Of a DNA stretch of 64,000 bases, positions 17,255 through 27,071 are shown piece after piece. Source of the DNA: Rhodopseudomonas sp. AAP120 (lineage in GTDB: Bacteria; Pseudomonadota; Alphaproteobacteria; Rhizobiales; Xanthobacteraceae); the NCBI RefSeq assembly GCF_001295845.1, contig NZ_LJIC01000124.1:39818-103817 (forward strand), in the 5' to 3' direction. The translations under genes and the position numbers were made by a program. The notes under the pieces were generated by a model, which had not been told where the DNA came from, did no database searches, and worked only from the letters and a program-made list of their open reading frames with translations. Every line of letters begins with the position of its first letter. Position 1 is the first letter of the stretch.

Positions 17255-20200
17255 GCGCCCCCAAGCCGTTCCAGACAGCGACGGTTGATGCCGCGCTATC
17301 CGCCTTTGCGAATCAAGGCGGGCGCCGACGCTTTCTCGTGGCCGATGAAGTCGGTCTGGGAAAGACCATCGTCGCGAAGGAAGTCGCGCGCCGTATGTCG
17401 GAAGACGGTGAGCAGCCTCTCGTTATCTATTACATCGCCAACGGTCATGCGGTTTCCCATCAGAACAAGGGGCGCGTCGTCAGCTTCCTAGACGAGCCGG
17501 AACGTAAGGCGGCCGTTGCGACGCCAGATCGTCTTTCCCTCATCGCCGTCTCGAAGCGGCCCGACAAGCCGGTTCTGATCTATGCGCTGACGCCGGCAAC
17601 GTCCTTCCCCGGCGCGCGTGCTCGTCTGACCGGCGGAAGAAAAGAGGAGCGAGCATTTCTCAAGGTGCTGCTCGACCGGGCTTACCCGGCGTTCGCTCGC
17701 GATCTCGATCCGGCCATAATGCGCCTGAGCGTTGGCGATTCTTGGGATTGGCTGGTCGAGGATGCCGAGAGGAAATTCGCCGCGGCGCCACCGCATCTGA
17801 TACGGCGGTTTCGCGAAGCGCTGGCGGCTGAATTTGGAGAGCCCGTGCGCGAGAGGCTCGAGCAAGCTCTGTATGGTGACGAGGAGCGGAAGATGAAGCC
17901 GCTCAAACCGACCGCCTTCGTCGGTCATCTTCGTCGGGCCCTGGCGCTGGCGACCCTACGTCATCAGCCGCCCGATTTGGTCATTCTGGATGAGTTTCAG
18001 CGTTACAGGCAGCTATTGGACGAAAAGGACGCCGACCCGCTCCTCAAGGCCCTGCTGGAGCCGCACGGGTCAGTGGCTCGGCCAGCCATCCTGCTCCTCA
18101 GCGCAACACCCTACCGGCTTCTCAGCACGCGATGGGAGGAAGCCCAGGGCGCGCTCGCGCACGCCGAGTTGCTGGAGTTGATCGAGTTCCTCGCCGGCTC
18201 CGATGTCCGTAACCGCGCAAAGTCTCTGTTTTCTGATTTCGGGGACAAGTTGCGGGACATCGCGGTGCATGCCAAGGCGATCGATCCCAGCCTGGAGATC
18301 GAGATCAACGAGGCTGCCGGACTCAGGGATGCTCTCCGCGCACTGCTGACACCGGTCATGTCCAGGACAGAGCGGGACAGCGTCGCCTCAGGCGATCCGT
18401 TGGCTGGAACGCAATTCCTTGCGGCGGAGCCGATAGCTGAAGACTTCCAAATCTATCGGCATCTGGCGGACAGCTTTCCCGAGGATGTGCGATACGAAGC
18501 GCTGCCCTATTGGTCGTCCGTCCCACTACCGGCCCAATCCCTGGGGCCTCGGTACGCGGCTTGGAAGCGCGCAGCCATCAAGGCCGCGCCGAAGCTCACG
18601 AAGATGACACTGGAGCGCCGCAACAAGCTGGATGCGCCTGCGAGTTGGCCTGACGCGAAACTCAGGGCGCTCAGCGCCGCGGCACCGGCTAAACTTCTAT
18701 CCCTGCCGTGGGTCGCGCCGTCCCTACCGTGGTGGCCGCTTGCCGGCGGCTGGAAGAACGTAGCCGCCGACCCGAAGCTGCTGATGTTCAGCCGCTTTCG
18801 AGCGACTCCGCCGAGCGTGGCGGCGCTCCTGAGTTTCGGCGTCGAAGCGTCATGCCTTCCCGGACAGCGCGGTGGCTACGAGAAAGCCTATCGGCGGCGT
18901 CGCTTCAAACTGGCGGCCGTTCCCGGACCGGTCATGGCCGCCTTTCATCCCTCGCCATGGCTCATCCGGCATACGGATCCACTCGCGAAGGCGGGAGAGA
19001 CGGTCGGCGCGATCCGCAAGCAGGTGAGGCGGCAGATTCTCGCGGCACTTCCCAAGGGGATCATCGAGAAGGACACGGTGAAGGCCCGTCGGCGGCACCG
19101 ATCCATCGGCCGGACTCTTGCCGCGATAGAACGAGCGGCCGGCCTGTCGGAACAGTCTGCCGCGGCCTGGAGCAGCGCCGTCGGTGAGGATCGCGCAGCC
19201 CGGTCTGCTGTCCTCAAATGGCGACAGACGCCGGCGATCGAGCGCCTCTCGCCCGCCGAACTCGATGATCTTGTCGACTATGCCATGAGCGCGCCAGGCG
19301 TGGTGCTCGGCCGGGCGCTATTGCGGCATGACCCGACAACCCTTGATCCGGCACGCTATGGCGAGCTCGTTCAACTGAGTTGGCAGGGCTTGCGCGGGTA
19401 TCTCGACAATCCGGTGATCCTGTCGTCCCTGCCCGGCAAGAACGCGGTCGATCAGGTGATGGGCTCCATCGTCGATGGCGGTCTCGAAAGTGTCTTCGAC
19501 GAGCATTTCTGGCTTCGCGCGCAGAATCTTCCAGAGGGTGCGGCAGGCCTCGCCAAGGATCTGCAATCTTCGCTAGGCCTGCGAGCCGGTAGCTTCAGTT
19601 TTCACAGTGTGGGCGGGCCAGCGCACAAGATACCGGTACGGTCCCATGTCGCTGTACCGTTCGGCGACGCCGAGGCGGAACCGGCCGGCAAGGTGAATGG
19701 AGCACTCGCGCCATCCGCGCCAGCGCGACCGGACGAAGTCCGCCGGAGCTTCAACACGCCGTTCTGGCCGCACGTCTTGGCAACGACGTCGGTGGGACAG
19801 GAAGGTCTGGATTTCCATCCCTGGTGTTCGCATGTCGTGCATTGGGATCTATCCTCCAACCCGCTCGACCTCGAGCAGCGCGAAGGCCGCGTTCAGCGCT
19901 ATGCCGGGCTGGCGGTGAGGCGGCGACTTGCGACGATGTTGCACGAAAAAGCCGTTGGAGCGGCGTCTGAATCGGGCGGCTCACCTTGGCATCACCTGCA
20001 GCGCGAGGCGGAAAAGCTGGTCGATGCGAGCGGCCTTCGACCTTGGTGGGTACTTGAGAATGCCGAGATCAGCCGCCACGTGTTCGAGCGCCCATTTGGC
20101 CGGGATGTAAGCCGCTTTGCCCAGCTTCGCGAGCAGCGCATGATCTACCGGCTGGCGTTGGGCCAGCCTAACCAGGAAGACTTTATCGAGATTCTTGCGC

Positions 20201-20343
20201 GCGGCGGCGAGGCGACCCGCTCATTGCTGAGCCCGCTTGTGCTGGATCTCTCCGCTATGGGGCTGCGTCAGGCTCCCGAACTGGCCGCCCCGGATTGCCG
20301 CGACGCCTTTCAGTTCCCCATTCCCCTGGAGGAAGCGGGGTGA
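17251..20343 (+). CDS. SF2 (SNF2-like) helicase of the DUF6361-PLD operon
   Basis: Helicase-related ATPase of 1030 aa, uninterrupted. Motif I is DEVGLGKT (32-39) near the N-terminus. Motif II is ILDEFQR (a DEFQ variant of DEAH) and motif III is LLSATPYRL. The C-terminal lobe has TTSVGQEGLDFH (motif V) and QREGRVQRY (motif VI with two arginines). A long insertion of about 500 residues separates the lobes. The start overlaps the PLD gene by 4 bp. The layout suggests a motor that loads or moves the PLD nuclease on DNA. It differs from the giant DUF1998 helicase further along, so the island carries two separate helicase-nuclease systems. Confidence 0.88.
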   Translation: MSAPKPFQTATVDAALSAFANQGGRRRFLVADEVGLGKTIVAKEVARRMSEDGEQPLVIYYIANGHAVSHQNKGRVVSFLDEPERKAAVATPDRLSLIAVSKRPDKPVLIYALTPATSFPGARARLTGGRKEERAFLKVLLDRAYPAFARDLDPAIMRLSVGDSWDWLVEDAERKFAAAPPHLIRRFREALAAEFGEPVRERLEQALYGDEERKMKPLKPTAFVGHLRRALALATLRHQPPDLVILDEFQRYRQLLDEKDADPLLKALLEPHGSVARPAILLLSATPYRLLSTRWEEAQGALAHAELLELIEFLAGSDVRNRAKSLFSDFGDKLRDIAVHAKAIDPSLEIEINEAAGLRDALRALLTPVMSRTERDSVASGDPLAGTQFLAAEPIAEDFQIYRHLADSFPEDVRYEALPYWSSVPLPAQSLGPRYAAWKRAAIKAAPKLTKMTLERRNKLDAPASWPDAKLRALSAAAPAKLLSLPWVAPSLPWWPLAGGWKNVAADPKLLMFSRFRATPPSVAALLSFGVEASCLPGQRGGYEKAYRRRRFKLAAVPGPVMAAFHPSPWLIRHTDPLAKAGETVGAIRKQVRRQILAALPKGIIEKDTVKARRRHRSIGRTLAAIERAAGLSEQSAAAWSSAVGEDRAARSAVLKWRQTPAIERLSPAELDDLVDYAMSAPGVVLGRALLRHDPTTLDPARYGELVQLSWQGLRGYLDNPVILSSLPGKNAVDQVMGSIVDGGLESVFDEHFWLRAQNLPEGAAGLAKDLQSSLGLRAGSFSFHSVGGPAHKIPVRSHVAVPFGDAEAEPAGKVNGALAPSAPARPDEVRRSFNTPFWPHVLATTSVGQEGLDFHPWCSHVVHWDLSSNPLDLEQREGRVQRYAGLAVRRRLATMLHEKAVGAASESGGSPWHHLQREAEKLVDASGLRPWWVLENAEISRHVFERPFGRDVSRFAQLREQRMIYRLALGQPNQEDFIEILARGGEATRSLLSPLVLDLSAMGLRQAPELAAPDCRDAFQFPIPLEEAG

Positions 20344-20388
20344 TACAAATCCTCGGACAATAGATGCCGTACTCCGAGCCTACGTATC
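20342..20388 (+). promoter_or_regulatory. Nested inverted repeat before abiEi, candidate AbiEi operator
   Basis: Outer arms GATAC (20342-20346) and GTATC (20384-20388) and inner arms CTCGGA (20352-20357) and TCCGAG (20373-20378) frame the 46 bp before the abiEi start. AbiEi antitoxins are known to bind inverted repeats in their own promoter and repress it, so this is a reasonable operator candidate. It overlaps the stop of the helicase gene. Confidence 0.4.
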
Positions 20389-21006
20389 GTGCCCGAAACC
20401 GCGTCCCAGCGCCACATCGCCCATTCTGTTCTGAAAGCGCGCGGTATCGCGCGTCTCGCCGAACTGCGCGCCGCGGGAGTAACCGCAGCAACTATGAGTC
20501 GCATGGAACGAGATGGAGAGGTGCTGCGGCTTGCGCGTGGGCTTTACCAACTCCCTGATGCGCCGCTCGATGCCCACCATAGTCTGGCCGAGGCAGCGAA
20601 ACGGGTGCCCAAGGGTGTGGTCTGCCTCGTCTCGGCCCTCGCGTTTCATCAACTTACCGATCAACTCCCAAGGCAGGTGTGGATCGCCATCGGCCAAAAG
20701 GATTGGGCTCCCAAGGGCGATGGGGCGCCAGTTCGGCTCGTGCGCTTCACGGATCGCCTCCTTACGGAAGGTGTCGAATCCCACACCGTCGAAGGGGTGC
20801 CCGTAAAGATTTTTGGGGTCGCCAAGACGGTCGCCGACTGCTTCCGGTATCGCAACAAGATCGGCCTGTCGGTGGCGATCGAGGGCCTCCAGGAGGCGCT
20901 GCGTCAACGCAAGACAACCCCTGGCGAAATCGTCAGGCAAGCCGAGCGAGGAGCGATCGCGACGGTCATTCGACCCTATCTCGAGGCGCTGACCGCCAAT
21001 GGCTAA
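20389..21006 (+). CDS. abiEi: AbiEi antitoxin of type IV toxin-antitoxin pair
   Basis: Protein of 205 aa with the family layout: an N-terminal winged helix (RGIARLAELRAAGVTAATMS, then GLYQLPD) followed by a C-terminal antitoxin domain with LVSALAFHQLTDQ and VKIFGVAKTVADCFRYRNK. AbiEi represses its own operon and neutralises the AbiEii nucleotidyltransferase without binding it directly. The start is a GTG at 20389. The gene overlaps abiEii by 8 bp, the usual arrangement. It sits between two helicase-based defence operons. Such pairs can act by abortive infection or stabilise the island. Confidence 0.9.
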   Translation: MPETASQRHIAHSVLKARGIARLAELRAAGVTAATMSRMERDGEVLRLARGLYQLPDAPLDAHHSLAEAAKRVPKGVVCLVSALAFHQLTDQLPRQVWIAIGQKDWAPKGDGAPVRLVRFTDRLLTEGVESHTVEGVPVKIFGVAKTVADCFRYRNKIGLSVAIEGLQEALRQRKTTPGEIVRQAERGAIATVIRPYLEALTANG

Positions 21007-21883
21007 GGAGATCAAGAATATCGGCGCCTCGGTGCGCGCCCGCCTCCTGCAGGTCGCCAAGGCAAGCGGTCAGAGCTTTGATCTTGTCCTGACGCGCTTT
21101 GCGCTTGAACGACTCCTTTTCCGGCTCAGCCAATCACCACATGCGGATCGCTTCGTTCTGAAAGGCGCGATGCTGATGATGAGCTGGTTTGAGGACCCAC
21201 ATCGCGGCACGCGTGACCTCGATCTGTTGGGGTTTGGCGACCCTGAACCCGAGGCGATGCTCGCGACATTCCGGGACATCCTGGCGCTCAGCGATGATGA
21301 TGGTGTGGAATTTGACGTTGACGCTCTTCGCGTTGATCGCATTCGCGAAGAGCTCGAATATGGCGGGCTGAGACTGCGGACAACCGCCTCGATCAGCGGC
21401 GCCAGGATCAATCTGACGATCGATATCGGCTTCGGCGACGCAATGGAGCCTGGGGCTGAGGTGGTGGACTATCCCTCCATGCTGGAGTTTCCCGCGCCGC
21501 GGCTGCGCGCCTATGCGCGAGAGACCGTGATCGCCGAAAAATTTCAGGCGATGGTCGCGCTCGGACGCGCGAACAGTCGCATGAAGGATTTCTACGACAT
21601 CTGGATCCTCAGCAAGTCGTTCGATTTCGCCAGCGACCGACTCACTCGCGCAATCGCCGCAACATTCGCCCGGCGCGAGACAGCGATCCCTGTCAATCTG
21701 CCCGACGCACTAACGCCGGCTTTCGCCAGGGATGAACAAAAGCAGCGACAGTGGAACGCCTTTGTCAGGGACGTTTCAGCAAATCCGGGAAGCTTGGAAG
21801 ATGTCGTAGCCAGCTTGGCCGAATTTCTAATGCCGCACGCTATACAAGCGTGTGCTTCAAATAATAATGGTTCAAAGTTGTAA
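20999..21883 (+). CDS. abiEii: AbiEii nucleotidyltransferase toxin
   Basis: Toxin of 294 aa of the DNA polymerase beta-like nucleotidyltransferase superfamily. The motif order is FVLKGAML (53-60), then the metal-binding RGTRDLDLLGFG (69-80), then TIDIGFGD with a further Asp, then ARETVIAEKFQAMV and RMKDFYDIW, which is the standard AbiEii set. Studied members are GTP-dependent or modify tRNA acceptor ends. All the catalytic residues I can recognise are kept, and the gene is intact. It is translated with the upstream antitoxin. A perfect hairpin follows its stop. Confidence 0.9.
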   Translation: MAKEIKNIGASVRARLLQVAKASGQSFDLVLTRFALERLLFRLSQSPHADRFVLKGAMLMMSWFEDPHRGTRDLDLLGFGDPEPEAMLATFRDILALSDDDGVEFDVDALRVDRIREELEYGGLRLRTTASISGARINLTIDIGFGDAMEPGAEVVDYPSMLEFPAPRLRAYARETVIAEKFQAMVALGRANSRMKDFYDIWILSKSFDFASDRLTRAIAATFARRETAIPVNLPDALTPAFARDEQKQRQWNAFVRDVSANPGSLEDVVASLAEFLMPHAIQACASNNNGSKL

Positions 21884-21886
21884 GCT

Positions 21887-21908
21887 AGGTATCTCTTTGG
21901 AGATACCT
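21887..21908 (+). terminator. Perfect 9-bp hairpin after abiEii
   Basis: AGGTATCTC, loop TTTG, GAGATACCT: a perfect stem directly between the abiEii stop and the GTG of the giant helicase, 15 nt before that start. It lacks a U-tract, so it may be a weak terminator separating the two operons, an operator, or a hairpin that influences the start of the next gene, whose AGAGGGGG ribosome site lies just after it. Confidence 0.5.
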
Positions 21909-21922
21909 GAAGAGGGGGCGTC

Positions 21923-24900
21923 GTGGATATATTCGATCTCGATCAAGCGTTGATAGAGCGATACGAAACGTTCGCGCGCTCCTTCTCGGAGATTCGCGCA
22001 CCGGAAATCCGTACTCAGGTTGATGCTGCATATAACGAGCAGCGCTTTTGGCCCGAGCCTCTCATTACGATGAACCCGCGCTATGAAGAGGCTGATCATT
22101 CAATCGATCAACTTATTGCGCAAGATGTACTCGATCCAGCGATTAGCAAGATATTCGCAACCGGCCCAGACCGCACTCCGATCAAACTTCACCGCCACCA
22201 AGAACGGGCTGTCGCGAAAGCCCGCAATGGTGAGAGCTTCATCGTAACAACCGGGACAGGGTCCGGAAAAATCGCTCTGCTTCTTCTTGCCGATCGTCGA
22301 TGCAGTCGTGCGCGCGCGGCGCGCAGGCGAGGCGCAGCGGACGCGCGCGATCATCATTTATCCCATGAACGCGTTGGCCAACAGCCAACTTGAGGAGCTT
22401 GAAAAGTTCATCGGCGGCTCAGGGGTCGAAGAGGAGTTACGTCCGACCTTTGGTCGCTATACAGGCCAGGAGAGCGATGCGGAGCGACAAGCCATCGCCA
22501 AGGCCAAGCCCGATATTTTGCTCACGAACTTCATGATGCTCGAACTGCTCATGACGCGTCAGGACGAGCTCGATCGTGCCGTCATCGCCAATGCGTACGG
22601 CCTGGATTTCCTGGTCCTGGATGAACTGCACACATATCGCGGCCGTCAAGGAGCGGACGTCGCGATGCTGGTGCGTCGCGTCAAGGACCTCGTCAAAGAA
22701 CGCAAGCTGCTCTGCATCGGCACCTCGGCGACGATGTCGAGCGCGCAGGATGAGATCGAGCGAGCAAGTGCCGTTGCTCGTGTCGGCAAGCTCATTTTCG
22801 GGGAGGAATTGAGTTCGGCTTCGATCATCGACGAAAATCTTGCCCGGGCGACGGATCCCCGCATCAACAGTGCGAGCCTCGGAGCATCACTTGTAGATGC
22901 TGTCCGGTCGCCAATTCCCACCGGCCTCAGCGACAAGGAGCTGTACGGTAATCCGCTCGCCTGCTGGATCGAGACTGAGATTGGACTTGCTGAAGGCGAA
23001 AAACTGCGCCGTCGCCCCCCGATGACGTTGAGCGACGCCACCTCCAAACTAGCAGTTCAGACGAAGATTCCCTCCGGGGAATGTAGGACCGCTCTTGCCG
23101 GGATGCTGTCTTTGATGGGGCGTCGCGAAGATCTTCGCGGCGGCGTCAGCGACCGTGCATTTCTGGCGTTTAAGCTTCATCGCTTTATTTCCGGCGCTGG
23201 GCATGCCTACGCAACGATCGAACCCACCACCGGCCGGCGTGTCGTGTTGGAAGGGCAGGTCTTCCACCCCTCCGATCCGAATGCACGCTTATATCCGGTC
23301 TTCTTTTGCCGGGAATGTGGCCAAGAACACCATAGCGTGCGCATTGAAAATGCGCTTGATGGTATCCGCGTTCTCGCGCGGGCCATCGATGAGCCGGCGA
23401 GTGAAGACCCAGAACCAGACGGCTCGCGAACCGGCTTCCTAATTCCCGCGGTCAATGCCGATTTCCAGTTCGGAGGCGCTGTCGCTGACTATCCAGATGA
23501 TTGGCAGGAAACGACGCCGGCCGGACAAGAGCGCCTTAAAGGAGGGCATCGTGGCAAGCACGAGGGGCAACTCCTCTTTGTGAAGCCTGATGGGTCGCTC
23601 GGCGACGATGGAGTGCCGGCATGGTTCTTCGGCGGCAAATATCGCTTCTGCCCCCATTGCCGCCATCAGCTGCCTCAACAGGCACGCGACATCAACAAGC
23701 TGGCGGGTCTGTCGGCTGAAGGCCGTAGTTCAGCGACGACGCTCATCGTCTCGACCATCCTGGCGTGGATGGAGGCTGACGGCACGCTTGAGGAAAGCAC
23801 ACGGAAGCTTCTGGGCTTTACAGACAATCGGCAGGATGCGGCCCTTCAGGCTGGGCATTTCAATGACTTCATCTTCGTCAGCTTGCTTCGTGGCGGTATC
23901 TTACGAGCCGTGCGGGACGCAGGTACGAAGGGCCTCGCGGACGTTCGGTTCGGGGAGGCTGTCCGCAAGGCGCTAGGTTTCGATCTGGAGGAATCTGACC
24001 GGCTCTCCGATTGGATGGCCGATCCGCGCGTAAAGGGATTCCACAACCGGCAGGCGGCCGAGGAAGTGCTAACCTCGATCCTGGCACACCGCGTATGGGC
24101 GGATCTTCGGAAGGGCTGGCGTTTCACAAACCCCAATCTCGAAGAAGCCGGCCTCGTCGAGGTGCGGTTTCCTGGACTGGGTGAGCTGGCGGGCGACGAC
24201 GAAGAGTTCGCTAGTAATCCGCGGCTGGCGGCTAGCACACCCGAATTGCGGGCCAGGCTCTTCACGCTGCTTTTCGATTATATGCGTCGCGGCCTTGCGA
24301 TTGCCACCGAAGCGTTGGATCGCCAGCGGATATTGCAGGTCGCCGAGACGTCCAGAAATCACCTGCGCGATCCCTGGCTGATCGATCAAAACGAAGAACA
24401 GGAACTGCGGCAGGCCGGATTCCTAATGATTGATCCGCCGAGCAAGGCGGAGATTAGCGCTGCGGAAGATGTACTGATTGTACGGGCCGGCTGGCGGACG
24501 GCGTTGGGTAAGAGCCTGCGCAGTAAGGATCTGTGGGGCGAGCCGCTTCCCGTTAAAGAGTATGACGATGTTATCGCCACACTCCTGCGTGCTGCCGAAA
24601 ATCACCAGGTCGTCCGGCGGGTGGTTACCGGTGGAGAAGCTCCTGCGTGGCGCCTGTCATCGACTGCTTTGCGCCTCTTTCCAGCGACCAAGAGGGCAGA
24701 CGGGAAACGCGAAAATCCGTTTTTCCGCGCGCTCTACGAGGATGTCGCCGAGATGCTTGGGCAGGAGGGAAATTTGCCCTTCGCCTTCGAGGCTCGGGAG
24801 CACACCGCCCAGGTCGACCAGAAAGTTCGTGCCTGGCGAGAAGATCGGTTTCGGTTCGGGAAATCAGATATTGAAAGGATTGCCCAGAACCGGGACGAAA

Positions 24901-27071
24901 TGCGTCAGGAGGGCGAGCCCGCCAGTTTCCTTCCGGCGCTGTTCTGTTCTCCGACGATGGAGCTCGGTGTTGATATCAGCGCGCTGAACGCTGTCTTTCT
25001 CCGGAATGCACCGCCAACACCGGCAAATTACGTGCAGCGAGCCGGTCGCGCCGGCCGCAGCGGTCAAGCAGCGCTTGTCGTCACCTATTGTGCTGCCCAG
25101 TCCCCCCACGACCAATATTACTTCAACAATCGTCAAGGGCTCGTCGCCGGCGTGGTGAAGCCGCCAGCCCTCGATCTTGCCAATCGCGATCTGCTGCGGA
25201 GCCATCTCCATGCCGAATGGCTGGCGGCCGCCGTGGTGCCGCTGAAGCCGTCCATTCCTGAAAACTTGAGCATGACAACCCCGGAGATGCCGATCTCCGA
25301 TCAAATCCAAGCGGCGTTCGCAAAGCTTATTGCGAGCGGGGCCGCAAAGCCCACGATGCGGCGCCTTCTTGAGCAAACCGTCAGCGCGGTCGAGTTGGCC
25401 GATGCGCCGTGGCTGGCCGACATCGATGCCTTCGTCGATGAGAGCAACCGGGAAGCGGCGCAGAATTTCGCGGGCAGCTTCAGCCGGTGGCGGGAGCTTT
25501 ACCGGAGCGCACGCCGTGAGCAGGACGAAGCGCATCAAATCCAGCAGAAGACGTCCTTCAAGCCGGGCGAACGCAAAGAGGCCGCGCGCCGTCATTTCCG
25601 GGCGACTGAAGAACTTGACATGCTTGAGCGCGGACAGGCTTCGAACGGCTCCGATTTTTACACTTATCGATATCTGGCGACCGAAGGATTTCTGCCGGGA
25701 TACAACTTCCCGCGTCTCCCGCTCTATGCTTTCATCCCTGCGACCAAACGTGCGGCCGTCCTGCAAAGGCCGCGTTTTCTCGCCATTTCCGAGTTCGGTC
25801 CCAACAGCCTGATTTATCACGAGGGGCGCGCCTACCGGGTTGTCCGGGCGAAGCTGCCGGCGCACGGTCGCCTCGACGATGGCAAACTGGCAACCACCAG
25901 CCTCATCCTGTGCGGCGAATGCGGAGCGGCTCACACTGATGACAAGCTCGAGCGATGCCACGCCTGCGGCGCGTCGTTGGCCGGTGTGGATCGGCTCGAC
26001 AATGTCTATCGGATCGACAATGTCGAAACCGCGCCATCGTCTCGGATCACCGCGAATGATGAAGACCGGCAAAGGCGCGGCTTTGAGATCCAGACCGTTT
26101 TCCAATGGCAATTCGAAAAGGGCGTTCCCGATATCCGCACGCTCACCTTGCGTTCGGAAGCAGGGCCATTGCTGCTTCTCGATTATGGCGCGCGCGCGAA
26201 GCTATCGCGCGTCAACAAGGGACTTCGCCGTCGGAAGTCAAAGTCGATAAACGGGTTCTGCATCGATCCGACGTCAGGCCGATGGGTAAAGGATACGCTC
26301 AACGGCGGGGATGATGACGACATGGACGTCACGATCCCGAAGTCGCAGCGAATCGTGCCGATCGTCGAGGACCATAAGAACGCGCTTCTGGTACGGCCGC
26401 TTGCAAATTTTGACGAGCGGCAGATGGCAACCCTGCAGCACGCTCTTCTGCGAGGCATCCAGATTGTTGCCGAGCTTGAAGAAGGCGAGCTCTTGGGCGA
26501 GCCGTTGCCTGTGCGCGAGGACCGCAAGGCAATCCTGCTTTACGAGGCGACGGAGGGGGGAGCAGGTGTTCTGAACCGTCTTGTGTCCGATCCGCGCCGA
26601 ACGGCGGAGATTGCCCGTCAGGCGCTGGATCTCATGCACTATGATTTCGCGCCCGACGGCGGCGGCCTCAAGGAGCGGTCGGATGCCTGCGTTGCGGGCT
26701 GCTATCGCTGCCTGCTTTCATACTTCAACCAGCCCGACCATAATCTGATCGATCGTCGCGACGCGGAGGTCACGGCTTTTCTTTGCCAGCTTGCGGAGCC
26801 TGAGGTCCTGCCCGCTGGACCGGTAGGGGCCGCAAGCGGCTGGATTAGTGCGATAGGCCGGTGGGGATTGCCAGCACCATCTCCGCGCAAGGTCGACGGC
26901 ACTTTATACGAGCTTTATTGGCCAAGCTTTCAGGTGCTCGCGGTGTCAGGTCGTGTACCGGACGGGCTTGCTACGGCATGCGCCGACTTAGGAGTGGATG
27001 TCGTCGAGCTTCCCGAGGTGCCTGGCGAAGCCGCTCCGAGGGAATTGGTTGAGTTGTTGGGGGCGGCGTAG
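21923..27071 (+). pseudogene. Giant DEAD/DEAH helicase with DUF1998, frameshifted in Walker A
   Basis: Repaired, this is one protein of about 1715 aa. The first frame (21923-22393, GTG start, good ribosome site) reaches TGTGSGK and then leaves the family sequence. An extra A in the run of five at 22267-22271 causes it; with four As the reading is SGKSLCFFLPIVDAV, in the frame of the long ORF 22287-27071. That frame has DELHTYRG (motif II), GTSATM (motif III), Cys-rich ribbons (CRECG, CPHC, CGECG with CHACG), ELGVDIS (motif V) and QRAGRAGRSGQ (motif VI). It ends with a DUF1998 module (LYEATEGGAGVL and the C-x3-C-x2-C-LLSYFNQPDH block). This is the DrmA/DrmB-, DruE- or MrfA-like group of defence helicases. 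As read, neither piece has a complete ATP site. The GTG of the next gene overlaps its stop. Confidence 0.85.

Noticed and set aside
22267..22271. Programmed +1 frameshift as explanation for the helicase break
   Set aside because: No known slippery signal such as a shift-prone stop codon or pausing structure is at the site, and five As are too few for efficient transcriptional slippage. Indel or sequence error is simpler.
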